From NCBI RefSeq assembly GCF_009363255.1, contig NZ_CP045318.1, positions 1,911,501 to 1,975,500 of the forward strand: 64,000 bases of DNA. The letters are read 5' to 3'. Made by a program: the position numbers and the translations under genes. Source of the stretch: Roseivivax sp. THAF197b. GTDB lineage: Bacteria; Pseudomonadota; Alphaproteobacteria; Rhodobacterales; Rhodobacteraceae. The notes under the pieces were generated by a model that worked only from the letters and a program-made list of their open reading frames with translations, had not been told where the DNA came from and did not search any database. Positions within the stretch are counted from its first letter, which is position 1. Each line of letters opens with the position of its first letter. Positions 25,124 through 33,857 of the stretch are shown piece after piece.

Positions 25124-26389
25124 TTATTTCACCGAGCCGGCCAGCAGGCCGCGCACCAGGTATTTCTGCATTGCGAAGAAGACGATGAGCGGCACCGCGA
25201 TGGAGATGAAGGCGGCCGCGGCCAGAATGCCCCAGTCGCCGCCGCGCGAACCCAAGAGGTCGTCGGCGATCTTGACGGTCATCACCCAGGATTCCGAATT
25301 GGACGGCAGGAAGACCTTCGCCACCAGCAGGTCATTCCAGGTCCAGAGGAACTGGAAGATCGCGAAGGACGCCAGCGCCGGAAAGGACAGGGGCAGCACG
25401 ATCTTGGTGAAGACCTGGAAATCCGTGGCCCCGTCGACCTTGGCGCTTTCGATGATGTCGCGCGGCAAGCCCACCATGTAATTACGCAAAAGGTAGATGG
25501 CGAGCGGCAGGCCGAAGCCCGTATGCGCGAGCCAAATTCCGAGGAAGCTCTGCCCGATGCCGATCTTGTTGTGCAGCTGCAAAAGCGGGACCAGCGCAAG
25601 TTGCAAGGGCACGACCAGCAGGCCCACGACCATCGCGATCAGAAAGCCCCTGCCCCGGAAATCCATCCAGGCCAGCGCATAGGCTGCGAAGGCCGCGATC
25701 AGAATGGGGATGATCGTCGCCGGGATCGTCACCGTCAGCGTATTGATGAAGGCGCGGTCCATGTTGTCCGAGGTCAGGATCTGCTCGTAATTGTCGAGCC
25801 CGAAATCGGGCGGCGCGGCGGCGACGATATAGACCGTCGGCGCGCGGCCGATCTCGCCGTCCTGCATCCAGGTGAAATCGCCATTGGCCGCCACCGTGAC
25901 GGCGCGGTCGATGTAGAAATCCTGAACCGGGCGGCCCTCCTCGTCGGTCTCGGGCAGCTCGGGCTGGCCATCGGCGGGCCATGCCGTCTCGAAATTTTCC
26001 TCGTCGGTGCCGCCATCGGGCTCCGTCACGATCAGCTTCAGCCGACCATAGGTCTGCCCGGGCGTGCCCGCCCCCGGCGCGCGCCCGGTGATGCCGAAGC
26101 CCGACACATCGCCCGATCCCGACACCTCGTCCGAAGCCGAGAAAAGGTTGCCAGAGAACATGTAGAGATCGCCGTCCTGCGTCACGCCCTCGGGTTCGGG
26201 CGAGACGCGATAGGCCACCTCGACGGGGAACATCGACGCCCACCACCCGGTCTCCGAGATCTGCTCGCGGTCCCGAAAGCTCGAAACCAGAAGCCCGATC
26301 GTCGGGATCAGCCAGATGAGCACGAGGGCCACCACCGAGATGTTGGTGACAATCGAGAGTGAGGTCTTCTGACCGGCCATATTCTCCAT
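25124..26389 (-). CDS. aglG: ABC transporter permease of the alpha-glucoside importer, with large extracytoplasmic insertion
   Basis: 421 residues of the MalG type, with six membrane helices. The EAA loop that docks the ATPase is ESAKVDGATDFQVFTKIVLPLS. Between helix 1 (about 15-37) and helix 2 (about 210-235) there is an unusually long hydrophilic segment of about 150 residues (55-200). It is rich in Gly/Asp/Glu and contains FSGNLFSASDEVSGSGD and VTVAANGDFTWMQDG. MalG-type permeases normally have about 280 residues. Sinorhizobium AglG and the cyanobacterial glucosylglycerol permease GgtD are also long, so this appears to be a family feature. It pairs with the permease encoded 14 bases upstream. 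Confidence 0.87.
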   Translation of the reverse strand: MENMAGQKTSLSIVTNISVVALVLIWLIPTIGLLVSSFRDREQISETGWWASMFPVEVAYRVSPEPEGVTQDGDLYMFSGNLFSASDEVSGSGDVSGFGITGRAPGAGTPGQTYGRLKLIVTEPDGGTDEENFETAWPADGQPELPETDEEGRPVQDFYIDRAVTVAANGDFTWMQDGEIGRAPTVYIVAAAPPDFGLDNYEQILTSDNMDRAFINTLTVTIPATIIPILIAAFAAYALAWMDFRGRGFLIAMVVGLLVVPLQLALVPLLQLHNKIGIGQSFLGIWLAHTGFGLPLAIYLLRNYMVGLPRDIIESAKVDGATDFQVFTKIVLPLSFPALASFAIFQFLWTWNDLLVAKVFLPSNSESWVMTVKIADDLLGSRGGDWGILAAAAFISIAVPLIVFFAMQKYLVRGLLAGSVK

Positions 26390-26403
26390 GATCTCGCCCT
26401 CCC

Positions 26404-27381
26404 TCAGCTCATTTCTTTGCGTGCTTGGCGGATGTTCCAGATCATCACCGGCAGGACGATGATCATGATGACGAAGGCCACGGCGGTCGCGCGGCCGTCA
26501 TCGCGGAACATGTAATCCATCATGTAGCTTGGCAGGATCTCGGTATCGAAATTGCCGCCCGTCATGGCGTAGACGATATCGAAGACCTTCAGGACGAGGA
26601 TCGTGATCGTGGTCCAGACGACGACGATGGTGCCCATGATCTGCGGCACCTTGATCTTGAAGAAAATCTGGAACGGGTTGGCGCCGTCGATGATCGCCGC
26701 TTCGATGGTCTCTTCGGGGATGCCGCGGAGCGCCGCCGACAGGATCACCATGGCGAAACCGGTCTGAATCCAGACCAGGATGACCATCAGGAAGAAGTTG
26801 TTCCAGAACGGGATCTGCAGCGGGTCGATGGCATCCGCACCGAAGAAGTCGCGCACCGCGTTGATGATCCCGATATCGGGATCGTTGGCGTAGACAAATT
26901 TCCAGATCAACGACGCGCCCACGAAGGAGATCGCCATCGGCATGAAGATCAGCGACTTGGCGATATTTCCCCATTTCAGCTTGTCGGTGAGCTGCGCCAC
27001 CAGAAGGCCGAGGAAGGTTGCGGCGGCCGGCACGAAGATCGCCCAGAGGATGTTGTTGAAGACCGCCGTGCGGAAGCCCTCTTCGCCGAACATGGTGACG
27101 TAATTGCCAAGGCCGATGAACTCCTCGCCGGAGCGGTTGTAGAGCGACCGCCAGAACGAGCCCACAACCGGGTAGACGAGGTAGAGCCCCAGCGCGAACA
27201 TCGCGGGAAAGAGGAACAGCCACGGACGAACCATCGTGGCGCGGTTGATGTTGCGGCCATTGTCGTCGTTGCGCGCGGGGAAGATGACCTTGTCCAGAAC
27301 CCAGTTCGAGGCAAAGAAATAGCCTACACAGCCGCCGACGCCGACGATGATGGTGATCAGACCCTGCAGGATCGGAGACAT
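26404..27381 (-). CDS. aglF: ABC transporter permease of the alpha-glucoside importer (MalF type)
   Basis: 325 residues with about seven membrane helices and the EAA motif EETIEAAIIDGANPFQIFFK, then IKVPQI. An N-terminal extra helix (MSPILQGLITIIVGVGGCVG) precedes the usual permease core beginning RPWLFLFPAMFALGLYLVYP. The start at 27381 is supported by AAGGGAGGAACCACC. A longer frame to 27525 would run through the intercistronic hairpin. It forms the heterodimeric channel with the second permease and receives substrate from the binding protein encoded upstream. Confidence 0.87.
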   Translation of the reverse strand: MSPILQGLITIIVGVGGCVGYFFASNWVLDKVIFPARNDDNGRNINRATMVRPWLFLFPAMFALGLYLVYPVVGSFWRSLYNRSGEEFIGLGNYVTMFGEEGFRTAVFNNILWAIFVPAAATFLGLLVAQLTDKLKWGNIAKSLIFMPMAISFVGASLIWKFVYANDPDIGIINAVRDFFGADAIDPLQIPFWNNFFLMVILVWIQTGFAMVILSAALRGIPEETIEAAIIDGANPFQIFFKIKVPQIMGTIVVVWTTITILVLKVFDIVYAMTGGNFDTEILPSYMMDYMFRDDGRATAVAFVIMIIVLPVMIWNIRQARKEMS

Positions 27382-27498
27382 GGTGGTTCCTCCCTTGGTT
27401 GCCGATCCGCGCCCTCGGGGACGCTCTGTCGGCGCGGCCGCGCCCGGATCAGGCCGGGCGGCCCGTTGCGACGCCGGATCGCGGCATCGACATGTGCG

Positions 27499-27522
27499 CC
27501 TGCCCCGGCCGACCGGGACAGG
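27499..27522 (-). other. Stem-loop between aglE and aglF
   Basis: CCTG-C-CCCGG pairs with CCGGG-A-CAGG around a CCGA loop (one C-A mismatch), extended by a weaker GTG/CAC pair outside. It lies 19 bases after the binding-protein stop. It resembles the hairpins that stabilise the message of the abundant binding protein while lowering expression of the permease genes. Confidence 0.5.
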
Positions 27523-27540
27523 CACGTGTTCTCGAGGTCG

Positions 27541-28896
27541 TTACTGGATCGAGTCCCAGCGCGACTGGATGTCGGCCGCCACCTCTTCAGCGGGCGTGCC
27601 GGTGACGTAATCGACCATGCCCGACCAGAAGGCGCCCGCGCCGATCTCCGACGGCATCAGGTCCGACGCGTCGAAGCGGAACGTGGTCGCGTCGCGCAGA
27701 ATCTCGCCCTGAGCGCGCAGGCTGTCATCCGCATAGGTGTCGAGGTTGACGCCCGCATGCGCGGTCAGGAAGCCGCCCTGCGCCATCCACAGCTCATGCG
27801 CGATGGGCTGCTTGAGGAACTCGATCATGGCATTGGTGGCATCCGACGGGTTGGTGATCCCGAACAGCGTGCCTGCACCCAGAACCGGCGTGCCAAGATC
27901 CTTCTCCTCGTAGGCGGGGAAGTAGAAGAAATCCACGTCTTCGCCGACCGTGGTGCCTTCGGGGAAGAAGGCCGGGATGAACGAGGCCTGGCGGTGCATG
28001 TAGCATTCCGCCGGAATCGTGAAGAGGCCTGCCGGGCTGTCGCGGAAATCGGTGGTGGCCACGTTCTCCGCACCGCCCTGAACGTAATCGTCATTCAGTG
28101 CGAAGGCGCCGAATTCCTCGATCGCGGCGACCACCTTCGGATCGTCGAAGGCAAGCTCATTGGCGACCCAGGCGTCGTAATCCTCGGGCGATTGGGTGCG
28201 CAGCATCATGTCCTCGACCCAATCGGTCGCGGGCCAGCCTGTCGCCGCACCGGAGCCCAGACCGATGCACCAGGGCGTGCCGCCATCGTCCACGATCTGA
28301 TCGGTGAGCTCCTTCAGCTCTTCCATCGTCTCGGGGATCTCGTAGCCCATCTCGTCGAAGGCGATGGGGTTGTACCAGACGAGCGATTTCACATCGACGC
28401 GGTAGAACATGCCGTAAAGCGCGTCTTCGCCGTCCTCGCCCGCATAAGTGCCCAGATCGACCCAGGACTGACCGGCGGCGTAATTGTCAGCGACCCACTC
28501 GGCCGTGCCATCGGGCAGCGGCGTCAGCAGACCCTGGCTGGCCAGATCGGCGGCAAGGCCCGGCTGCGGGAAGACCGCAAGGTTCGGGGCCGATCCCGCG
28601 CGGGTCGAGATGACGATATCCTGCTCGAAGCTGTCCGAGCCCGAATAGTTCACGGTCGCGCCGGTGGCTTCCTCGAAATAATCGAAGACCTTGTCGACCT
28701 TCTCTTTCTCGTTGCCGGTCCAGGGGCCGGTGATCTCGACGGTGGCGCCGCTCAGATCGTATTGATCGGCAAAGCTGTTGTAGCCGTCCCAGGAAAAATC
28801 GCCCTCACCGGGGGTGAAGGGCAGATGGCCCGCCGCGTGGGCGGCACCGGCGGTCAGGGCCAGCGCGGCCGCGCTTGCGTAAAGCGAAGTCTTCAT
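27541..28896 (-). CDS. aglE: Alpha-glucoside ABC transporter substrate-binding protein
   Basis: 451 residues with a Sec signal peptide (MKTSLYASAAALALTAGAAH, cleavage after AHA near residue 22). The mature protein is a cluster-B/D solute-binding protein with GATVEITGPWTGNEKEKVDK and STRAGSAPNLAVFPQPG. The pattern matches AglE/GgtB-type binding proteins for alpha-glucosides. The ATG at 28896 is 9 bases from GGGAGG. The ATG two codons upstream is too close to it. It is the first gene of the operon, with a LacI operator 64 bases upstream. Confidence 0.88.
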   Translation of the reverse strand: MKTSLYASAAALALTAGAAHAAGHLPFTPGEGDFSWDGYNSFADQYDLSGATVEITGPWTGNEKEKVDKVFDYFEEATGATVNYSGSDSFEQDIVISTRAGSAPNLAVFPQPGLAADLASQGLLTPLPDGTAEWVADNYAAGQSWVDLGTYAGEDGEDALYGMFYRVDVKSLVWYNPIAFDEMGYEIPETMEELKELTDQIVDDGGTPWCIGLGSGAATGWPATDWVEDMMLRTQSPEDYDAWVANELAFDDPKVVAAIEEFGAFALNDDYVQGGAENVATTDFRDSPAGLFTIPAECYMHRQASFIPAFFPEGTTVGEDVDFFYFPAYEEKDLGTPVLGAGTLFGITNPSDATNAMIEFLKQPIAHELWMAQGGFLTAHAGVNLDTYADDSLRAQGEILRDATTFRFDASDLMPSEIGAGAFWSGMVDYVTGTPAEEVAADIQSRWDSIQ

Positions 28897-28959
28897 AATC
28901 ATAATCCTCCCTTGGATCATGTGAGCAATCTCTGTGGTCACAGCGCAAGTAGTTTCTTT

Positions 28960-28975
28960 TCCAAAGCGCTTTGAA
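28960..28975 (-). promoter_or_regulatory. LacI-family (AglR) operator upstream of aglE
   Basis: TCCAAAGCGCTTTGAA is nearly perfectly palindromic around the central CG that marks LacI-family operators. It lies 64 bases upstream of aglE. It shares the 14-base core TCCAAAGCGCTTTG with the second site beside the regulator gene. Confidence 0.75.
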
Positions 28976-29128
28976 TGAGCGCACGCTCGCCCACCCGACC
29001 GGCTGTGTCAATTGATTCTGCCCAACCAAGTCTCAACAAAACATGATCAAAATTGCTGCACCGCAGCTAGAACCTTTTTTCCCGAAGCCCTTCCCAGAGC
29101 CGCCAAGTTGCGTCTAGTCTGCGAGAAA

Positions 29129-29144
29129 TCCAAAGCGCTTTGGA
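29129..29144 (+). promoter_or_regulatory. LacI-family (AglR) operator upstream of the regulator gene
   Basis: TCCAAAGCGCTTTGGA is a perfect 16-bp palindrome with a central CG step, 45 bases before the regulator start. Together with the site 169 bases away it suggests autoregulation and possible looping between the divergent promoters. Confidence 0.78.
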
Positions 29145-29188
29145 CGCTATGGTGACCCGGATATCCGTCTATGGTGCAGTTTGGCCGC

Positions 29189-30214
29189 ATGAACCTCAAA
29201 GAACTCTCGGAACATCTCAAACTGTCGCAGACCACCGTCAGCCGCGCGCTGAACGGCTATCCGGAGGTGCGTGAGACGACCCGCCGCCGCGTTCTCGATG
29301 CAGCGCGCGAATTCAATTACAGCCCCAATGCCCGCGCGAAGGGACTGGCGACGGGGCGGGCCATGTCCATCGGCCACGTGATTCCCGTCTCCGCCAAGCA
29401 CGAGATTCTCAACCCGCTTTTCGGCGATTTCATCACCGGCGCGTCCGAAGCCTATGTCGCGGCGGGTTACGAGTTGGTGCTGACACTGGTGCCAGATGAC
29501 GAGGAAGCCGCGCATTACCGCAACATCCGCGCCCGCGGAAACGTGGACGGCATCATCCTGCATGGCCCGCAGGTGAATGATGCAAGGATCGGCCTTCTGA
29601 ACGAGATCGGCGTGCCCTACCTCGTGCATGGCCGGGTCTGGGGCCGCGACGAGGATTACGCCTTCGTCGATATCGACAATGAAGACGCCTTCTTCCGCGC
29701 CACGGAGCATCTGATCGCCCTCGGGCATACGCGGATCGCCCTGATCAACGCCGTGGAGACGATGGATTTCGCCTATCGCCGCCGCCGCGGCTACGAAGCC
29801 GCCCTGCGCGCCGCGGGCATCGGGATTGATCGCGCGCTGATCGAGGTAGGCGGGATGACCGAAAGCCTCGGGCTGCGCACCGCCTCCGAGATGCTCGACC
29901 GGCCGAACGCGCCCACGGCGTTTCTCTGCTCGTCCATCGTGATCGCGCTCGGCATCGAACGCGCGATCTTCCGGCGCGGCCTTGTCATGGGCAAGGACGT
30001 GTCGGTCGTGACCCATGACGACGTGCTGAGCTACCTGCCCAATGGCAGCACTGCCCCGCTCTTTACCGCGACGCGCTCCTCGATCCGGGATGCGGGACGC
30101 AGATGCGCACAGGAATTGATGGATATGGTCGCCGCACGGGCGCAGCAGCGCCCGCAGATCATGCTGGATGCGGATCTGATCCTCGGTCGGTCCTCCGGGC
30201 GGGCACCTGGCTGA
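29189..30214 (+). CDS. aglR: LacI-family transcriptional regulator of the alpha-glucoside locus
   Basis: About 341 residues. The N-terminal helix-turn-helix MNLKELSEHLKLSQTTVSRA is followed by LNGYPEVRETTRRRVLDAA (the LacI HTH and hinge pattern) and a periplasmic-binding-like effector domain. It is divergent from aglEFGAK, and two matching palindromes lie between them, so it probably represses both units until an alpha-glucoside or derivative binds. The start is uncertain. ATG at 29189 gives the usual MNLK beginning, while ATG at 29171 adds six residues. Neither has a clear Shine-Dalgarno. Glucokinase follows about 80 bases downstream. Confidence 0.88.
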   Translation: MNLKELSEHLKLSQTTVSRALNGYPEVRETTRRRVLDAAREFNYSPNARAKGLATGRAMSIGHVIPVSAKHEILNPLFGDFITGASEAYVAAGYELVLTLVPDDEEAAHYRNIRARGNVDGIILHGPQVNDARIGLLNEIGVPYLVHGRVWGRDEDYAFVDIDNEDAFFRATEHLIALGHTRIALINAVETMDFAYRRRRGYEAALRAAGIGIDRALIEVGGMTESLGLRTASEMLDRPNAPTAFLCSSIVIALGIERAIFRRGLVMGKDVSVVTHDDVLSYLPNGSTAPLFTATRSSIRDAGRRCAQELMDMVAARAQQRPQIMLDADLILGRSSGRAPG

Positions 30215-30296
30215 AGACGCCAGCTAAGGGCCTTGCTCCCTTGATTGCGCAAACAAAGGCCCGTACCACCCGGTGCAAGCCGCTTTGAGGGATCCC

Positions 30297-31268
30297 ATGG
30301 CCGACAATTTCGAACATCTGGCCGTCGTGGCCGATATCGGTGGCACCAATACCCGCGTGGCGCTGGCGCGCGACGGGGTGGTCGACCGCGACACGATCCG
30401 ACGCTATCGCAATGCCGAGAATGCCAGCCTGGAGACCGTGCTTGCCGATTATCTCGGCGCGGCGGAGGCCAAGCCCGACGCGGCCTGTGTGGCCATGGCA
30501 GGCCCGGTGCGCGACGGGATCGGCAAACTGACCAATCTCGACTGGCGGGTCGACAAACGCTCGGTGGCGCAAGCGAGCGGTGCCACGACCGTGGCGGTGC
30601 TGAACGATCTGCAGGCGCAGGGCCATGCGCTCGATGCGCTGACGGCCGATGTGCTGACGCCGATCCTTCCGGGCCAGCCCGCCAGTCCGCAAGCCGCGAA
30701 ACTCGTCGTGGGCGTGGGCACCGGGCTCAATGCCGCACCGGTGTTCCGGCTGGGCGGCCAGACGCTGGTGCCGCCATCCGAAACCGGCCATGTCTCGCTG
30801 AAGGCGCGCAATGCCGAGGAACTGCGCCTGCGCGACTGGGTTGCGCGCAAGCATGACATGCCGGGCTTCGAGGACGTCCTTTCCGGCCGCGGCTTTGAAC
30901 GGATCCACGCCTTTCTCTGCGATGAAGAAGGCACGGGCACGCCCATGTCCGCCGCCGAGATCATGGAGGCGCAAGGCCAGGACGAACAGGCGCGCCGGGC
31001 GGTTCAGCTCTTCACTCGGCTCCTTGGCGCCTATGTCGGCGATTTGGCGCTGATCACCCTGCCCTTCGGTGGTGTCTACCTCTGTGGCGGTGTCACCCAG
31101 CATTTCGCGCCGCATATTGCCAGCGCCGCCTTCACCGATGCCTTCTGCGACAAGGGCCGGTTTTCCGAATTCATGCAGCAATTCCCGGTGCATGTGCTGA
31201 CCGACGATTACGCGGCCCTGACGGGCTGCGCTTGCCATCTCACGGAGCTGCACCACCTCGGCGCATAA
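30297..31268 (+). CDS. glk: Glucokinase
   Basis: 323 residues. VVADIGGTNTRVALARDG is the ATP-binding phosphate-1 motif, VAMAGPVRDG and VAVLNDLQAQGHALDAL hold the catalytic Asp region (LND), VGVGTGLNAAPVF is the phosphate-2 motif, and PSETGHVSLKAR supplies the glucose-contacting Glu. It belongs to the Glk (ROK-distinct) family. It phosphorylates glucose released by the alpha-glucosidase to glucose 6-phosphate, which Pgm and GlgC can divert to glycogen. The start at 30297 is preceded by GAGGGATCCC. A weak copy of the regulator operator (11 of 16 bases) lies just upstream at 30274-30289. Confidence 0.92.
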   Translation: MADNFEHLAVVADIGGTNTRVALARDGVVDRDTIRRYRNAENASLETVLADYLGAAEAKPDAACVAMAGPVRDGIGKLTNLDWRVDKRSVAQASGATTVAVLNDLQAQGHALDALTADVLTPILPGQPASPQAAKLVVGVGTGLNAAPVFRLGGQTLVPPSETGHVSLKARNAEELRLRDWVARKHDMPGFEDVLSGRGFERIHAFLCDEEGTGTPMSAAEIMEAQGQDEQARRAVQLFTRLLGAYVGDLALITLPFGGVYLCGGVTQHFAPHIASAAFTDAFCDKGRFSEFMQQFPVHVLTDDYAALTGCACHLTELHHLGA

Positions 31269-31391
31269 TGGCACCAAAATAGGCAGCGCTGCGCGGCCGG
31301 GACACAGATTGCGCCCTTGGCCTGCCCGGGGTCTTGCCAATCGTGCGGGAACGCGCTTTCAGAGGTGTTTGCGATAACAGGAGTGTCCGAA

Positions 31392-33797
31392 ATGAACATC
31401 GCGACCCCCCCGACCCAAACCACGACCCATGTGCTGCGTGACGCGATCGTGCGGCACCTGTGCTACAGCTTCGGGCGCGAGCCGGAATATGCCGGAACCG
31501 AGGATTGGCGCATGGCGCTGTCCTTCGCGATTCGCGACCATATCGCCGACAGCTGGTTCAAGGCCGCGGGCGTGGCCCGGCGCGAAGGCGCAAAGCGGGT
31601 CTATTACCTGTCGATGGAGTTTCTCATCGGGCGGCTTCTGGAAGACGGCATCGTCAATCTCGGCCTCGTGGATCAGGCGCGCGACGCGCTGGCGGAGCTT
31701 GGCCAGGATTACGACACGGTGCTCGCGGACGAGCCTGACGCCGCCCTCGGCAATGGCGGCCTCGGACGGCTGGCGGCGTGCTTCCTCGAAAGCCTGTCGA
31801 CGCTGGGCTGCCCGGCCTATGGCTACGGTATCCGCTATGAGCACGGCCTCTTCCGCCAGAGCTTCCAGGGCGGACGGCAGATCGAGTCGCCCGAGACCTG
31901 GCTCCTGCAGCGCCATGCCTGGGAATTCGAACGTCCCGATGCACGCTTCCACATCGGGTTCGGCGGCCATGTCGAAGACGCGCAGGGCAAATCGGTCTGG
32001 CATCCCGGCGAATATGTCGATGCGGAGGCCTATGACACGCCGATCATCGGCTGGAAGGGGCGCTGGGCCAATACGCTGCGCCTTTGGTCGGCAAAGGCCG
32101 CCGATCCGTTCGATCTGCCTGCTTTCAACCGCGGCGATTTCGCCGCTGCGGCCGAGCCCGAAGCGCTGGCGCGCACGATCTCCCGCGTGCTCTATCCCGA
32201 CGACACCACGGAACAGGGCAAGGAACTGCGCCTCAAGCAGGAATTCTTCCTCGTGGCCGCGGCGCTGCGCGATATCCTCGCGCGGTTCGACAAGGAACAC
32301 AGCGACATCCGCACCCTGCCCGACAAGGTCGCGATCCAGCTCAACGATACGCACCCCGCCGTGGCCGGACCCGAACTTGTGCGCATCCTGCATGACGAGC
32401 GGGGCCTGCCCTTCGAGGAGGCGATGCAGATCGCCCGCGCTTGTCTCTCCTACACCAACCACACGCTGCTGCCCGAGGCCCTGGAAAGCTGGGGCGAAGG
32501 CCTGTTCGGTCGGCTCCTGCCCCGGCATCTGCAGATCGCCGACATGATCGACAACGCCCATTACGAGGCGAACCCGACGCGCACGCAATCCATGCGCTCG
32601 GACAACCAGGTCAAGATGGGCCAGCTGTCCTTCGTCATGGCGCACAAGGTCAACGGCGTCTCCGCGCTCCATACCGAGCTTATGAAGGAGACGGTCTTTT
32701 CGGAGCTGCACCACCTGCATCCCGACCGGATCATCAACCAGACCAACGGCGTCACTCCGCGCCGCTGGCTGCTGTCCTGCAATCCGCGCCTCTCGGGTCT
32801 CATCACCGACACGATCGGCGATAACTGGGTCGATGATCTGGAACGGCTGCGCGAGCTGGAGCCTGCCATCGAGGATGCCGCCTGGCGCGACCGCTTCGAT
32901 ACCGCCAAGCGGGAAAACAAGGCCGATCTGTCGAACTGGATGTCCGAGACGCAAGGCGTATCGGTGAACCCCGACGCGATGTTCGACGTGCAGATCAAGC
33001 GTCTGCACGAATACAAACGCCAGCACCTGAACATCCTCGAGACCATCGCCCTTTGGCAGGAGATCAAGGACAACCCGCAGGGCGACTGGACGCCGCGCGT
33101 GACGCTCTTCGCCGGCAAGGCCGCGCCCGGCTATGTCTTCGCCAAGGATATCATTCGCCTTATCAACGACGTGGCGGGCGTTCTTAATTCGGACAAGGCC
33201 AGCCGTGATTTGCTGCAAGTGCTTTTCCTGCCCAATTACAACGTCACGCTGGCCGAGCGCCTGATCCCCGCCGCGGACCTCTCCGAGCAGATTTCCACCG
33301 CCGGAAAGGAAGCGTCGGGCACAGGCAACATGAAGTTCGCCCTGAACGGGGCGCTGACCATCGGCACGCTCGATGGGGCCAATGTCGAGATCCGCGAGCA
33401 TGTGGGCGCCGACAACTTCTTCCTCTTCGGCATGACCGCCTCCGAGGTGATGGAACGCCGCAAGATCGAGGATCACGCGGCGCAGGCCATCGCGGCCGAT
33501 CCGCGTCTCGAACGTGCACTCGATGCGATCCGCTCCGGCGTCTTCTCGCCCGATGAGCCGGATCGCTACGCGCATATCGCCGACAACCTTGCCGGGCCGG
33601 ATTACTTCCTCGTGGCGTCGGATTTCACCGATTACTGGCGCGCCAGCCGCGAAGCGGACGCGGCCTTTGCCGATCCCGCGACCTGGACGCGCAAGGCCGC
33701 GCTCAATACCGCACGGTCGGGCTGGTTCTCCTCGGACCGGACGATCCAAGGTTACATGCAGGATATTTGGGCGGCCCGCTCCTATCTGGGAAGCTGA
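31392..33797 (+). CDS. glgP: Glycogen phosphorylase
   Basis: 801 residues, the normal length for glycogen/maltodextrin phosphorylase. ALGNGGLGRLAACFLESLST and QIKRLHEYKRQHLNIL are family signatures. EASGTGNMKFALNGALTIG includes the pyridoxal-phosphate lysine (Lys648), followed by GTLDGANVEI. It releases glucose 1-phosphate from glycogen. The start at 31392 is chosen with an AGGAG upstream rather than an extension to 31317. It heads a run of glycogen genes on the plus strand and is separated from glk by 123 bases. Confidence 0.95.
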   Translation: MNIATPPTQTTTHVLRDAIVRHLCYSFGREPEYAGTEDWRMALSFAIRDHIADSWFKAAGVARREGAKRVYYLSMEFLIGRLLEDGIVNLGLVDQARDALAELGQDYDTVLADEPDAALGNGGLGRLAACFLESLSTLGCPAYGYGIRYEHGLFRQSFQGGRQIESPETWLLQRHAWEFERPDARFHIGFGGHVEDAQGKSVWHPGEYVDAEAYDTPIIGWKGRWANTLRLWSAKAADPFDLPAFNRGDFAAAAEPEALARTISRVLYPDDTTEQGKELRLKQEFFLVAAALRDILARFDKEHSDIRTLPDKVAIQLNDTHPAVAGPELVRILHDERGLPFEEAMQIARACLSYTNHTLLPEALESWGEGLFGRLLPRHLQIADMIDNAHYEANPTRTQSMRSDNQVKMGQLSFVMAHKVNGVSALHTELMKETVFSELHHLHPDRIINQTNGVTPRRWLLSCNPRLSGLITDTIGDNWVDDLERLRELEPAIEDAAWRDRFDTAKRENKADLSNWMSETQGVSVNPDAMFDVQIKRLHEYKRQHLNILETIALWQEIKDNPQGDWTPRVTLFAGKAAPGYVFAKDIIRLINDVAGVLNSDKASRDLLQVLFLPNYNVTLAERLIPAADLSEQISTAGKEASGTGNMKFALNGALTIGTLDGANVEIREHVGADNFFLFGMTASEVMERRKIEDHAAQAIAADPRLERALDAIRSGVFSPDEPDRYAHIADNLAGPDYFLVASDFTDYWRASREADAAFADPATWTRKAALNTARSGWFSSDRTIQGYMQDIWAARSYLGS

Positions 33798-33857
33798 GCC
33801 GGGTCTCATTTCCGACGGTGCGTTGAAGCTTCGGATACGGGTGCTAAGGTGGTGTGC

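Noticed and set aside
22197..25481. A 1094-codon open frame on the plus strand
   Set aside because: It runs antisense through aglK, aglA and into aglG. The translation is His/Arg/Asp-rich with no family features, an artefact of high-GC codon use. The minus-strand genes have full catalytic motifs.
31349..31372. GGAAC upstream of glgP as an EcfG promoter
   Set aside because: No CGTT or GGTT follows at 16-17 bases.
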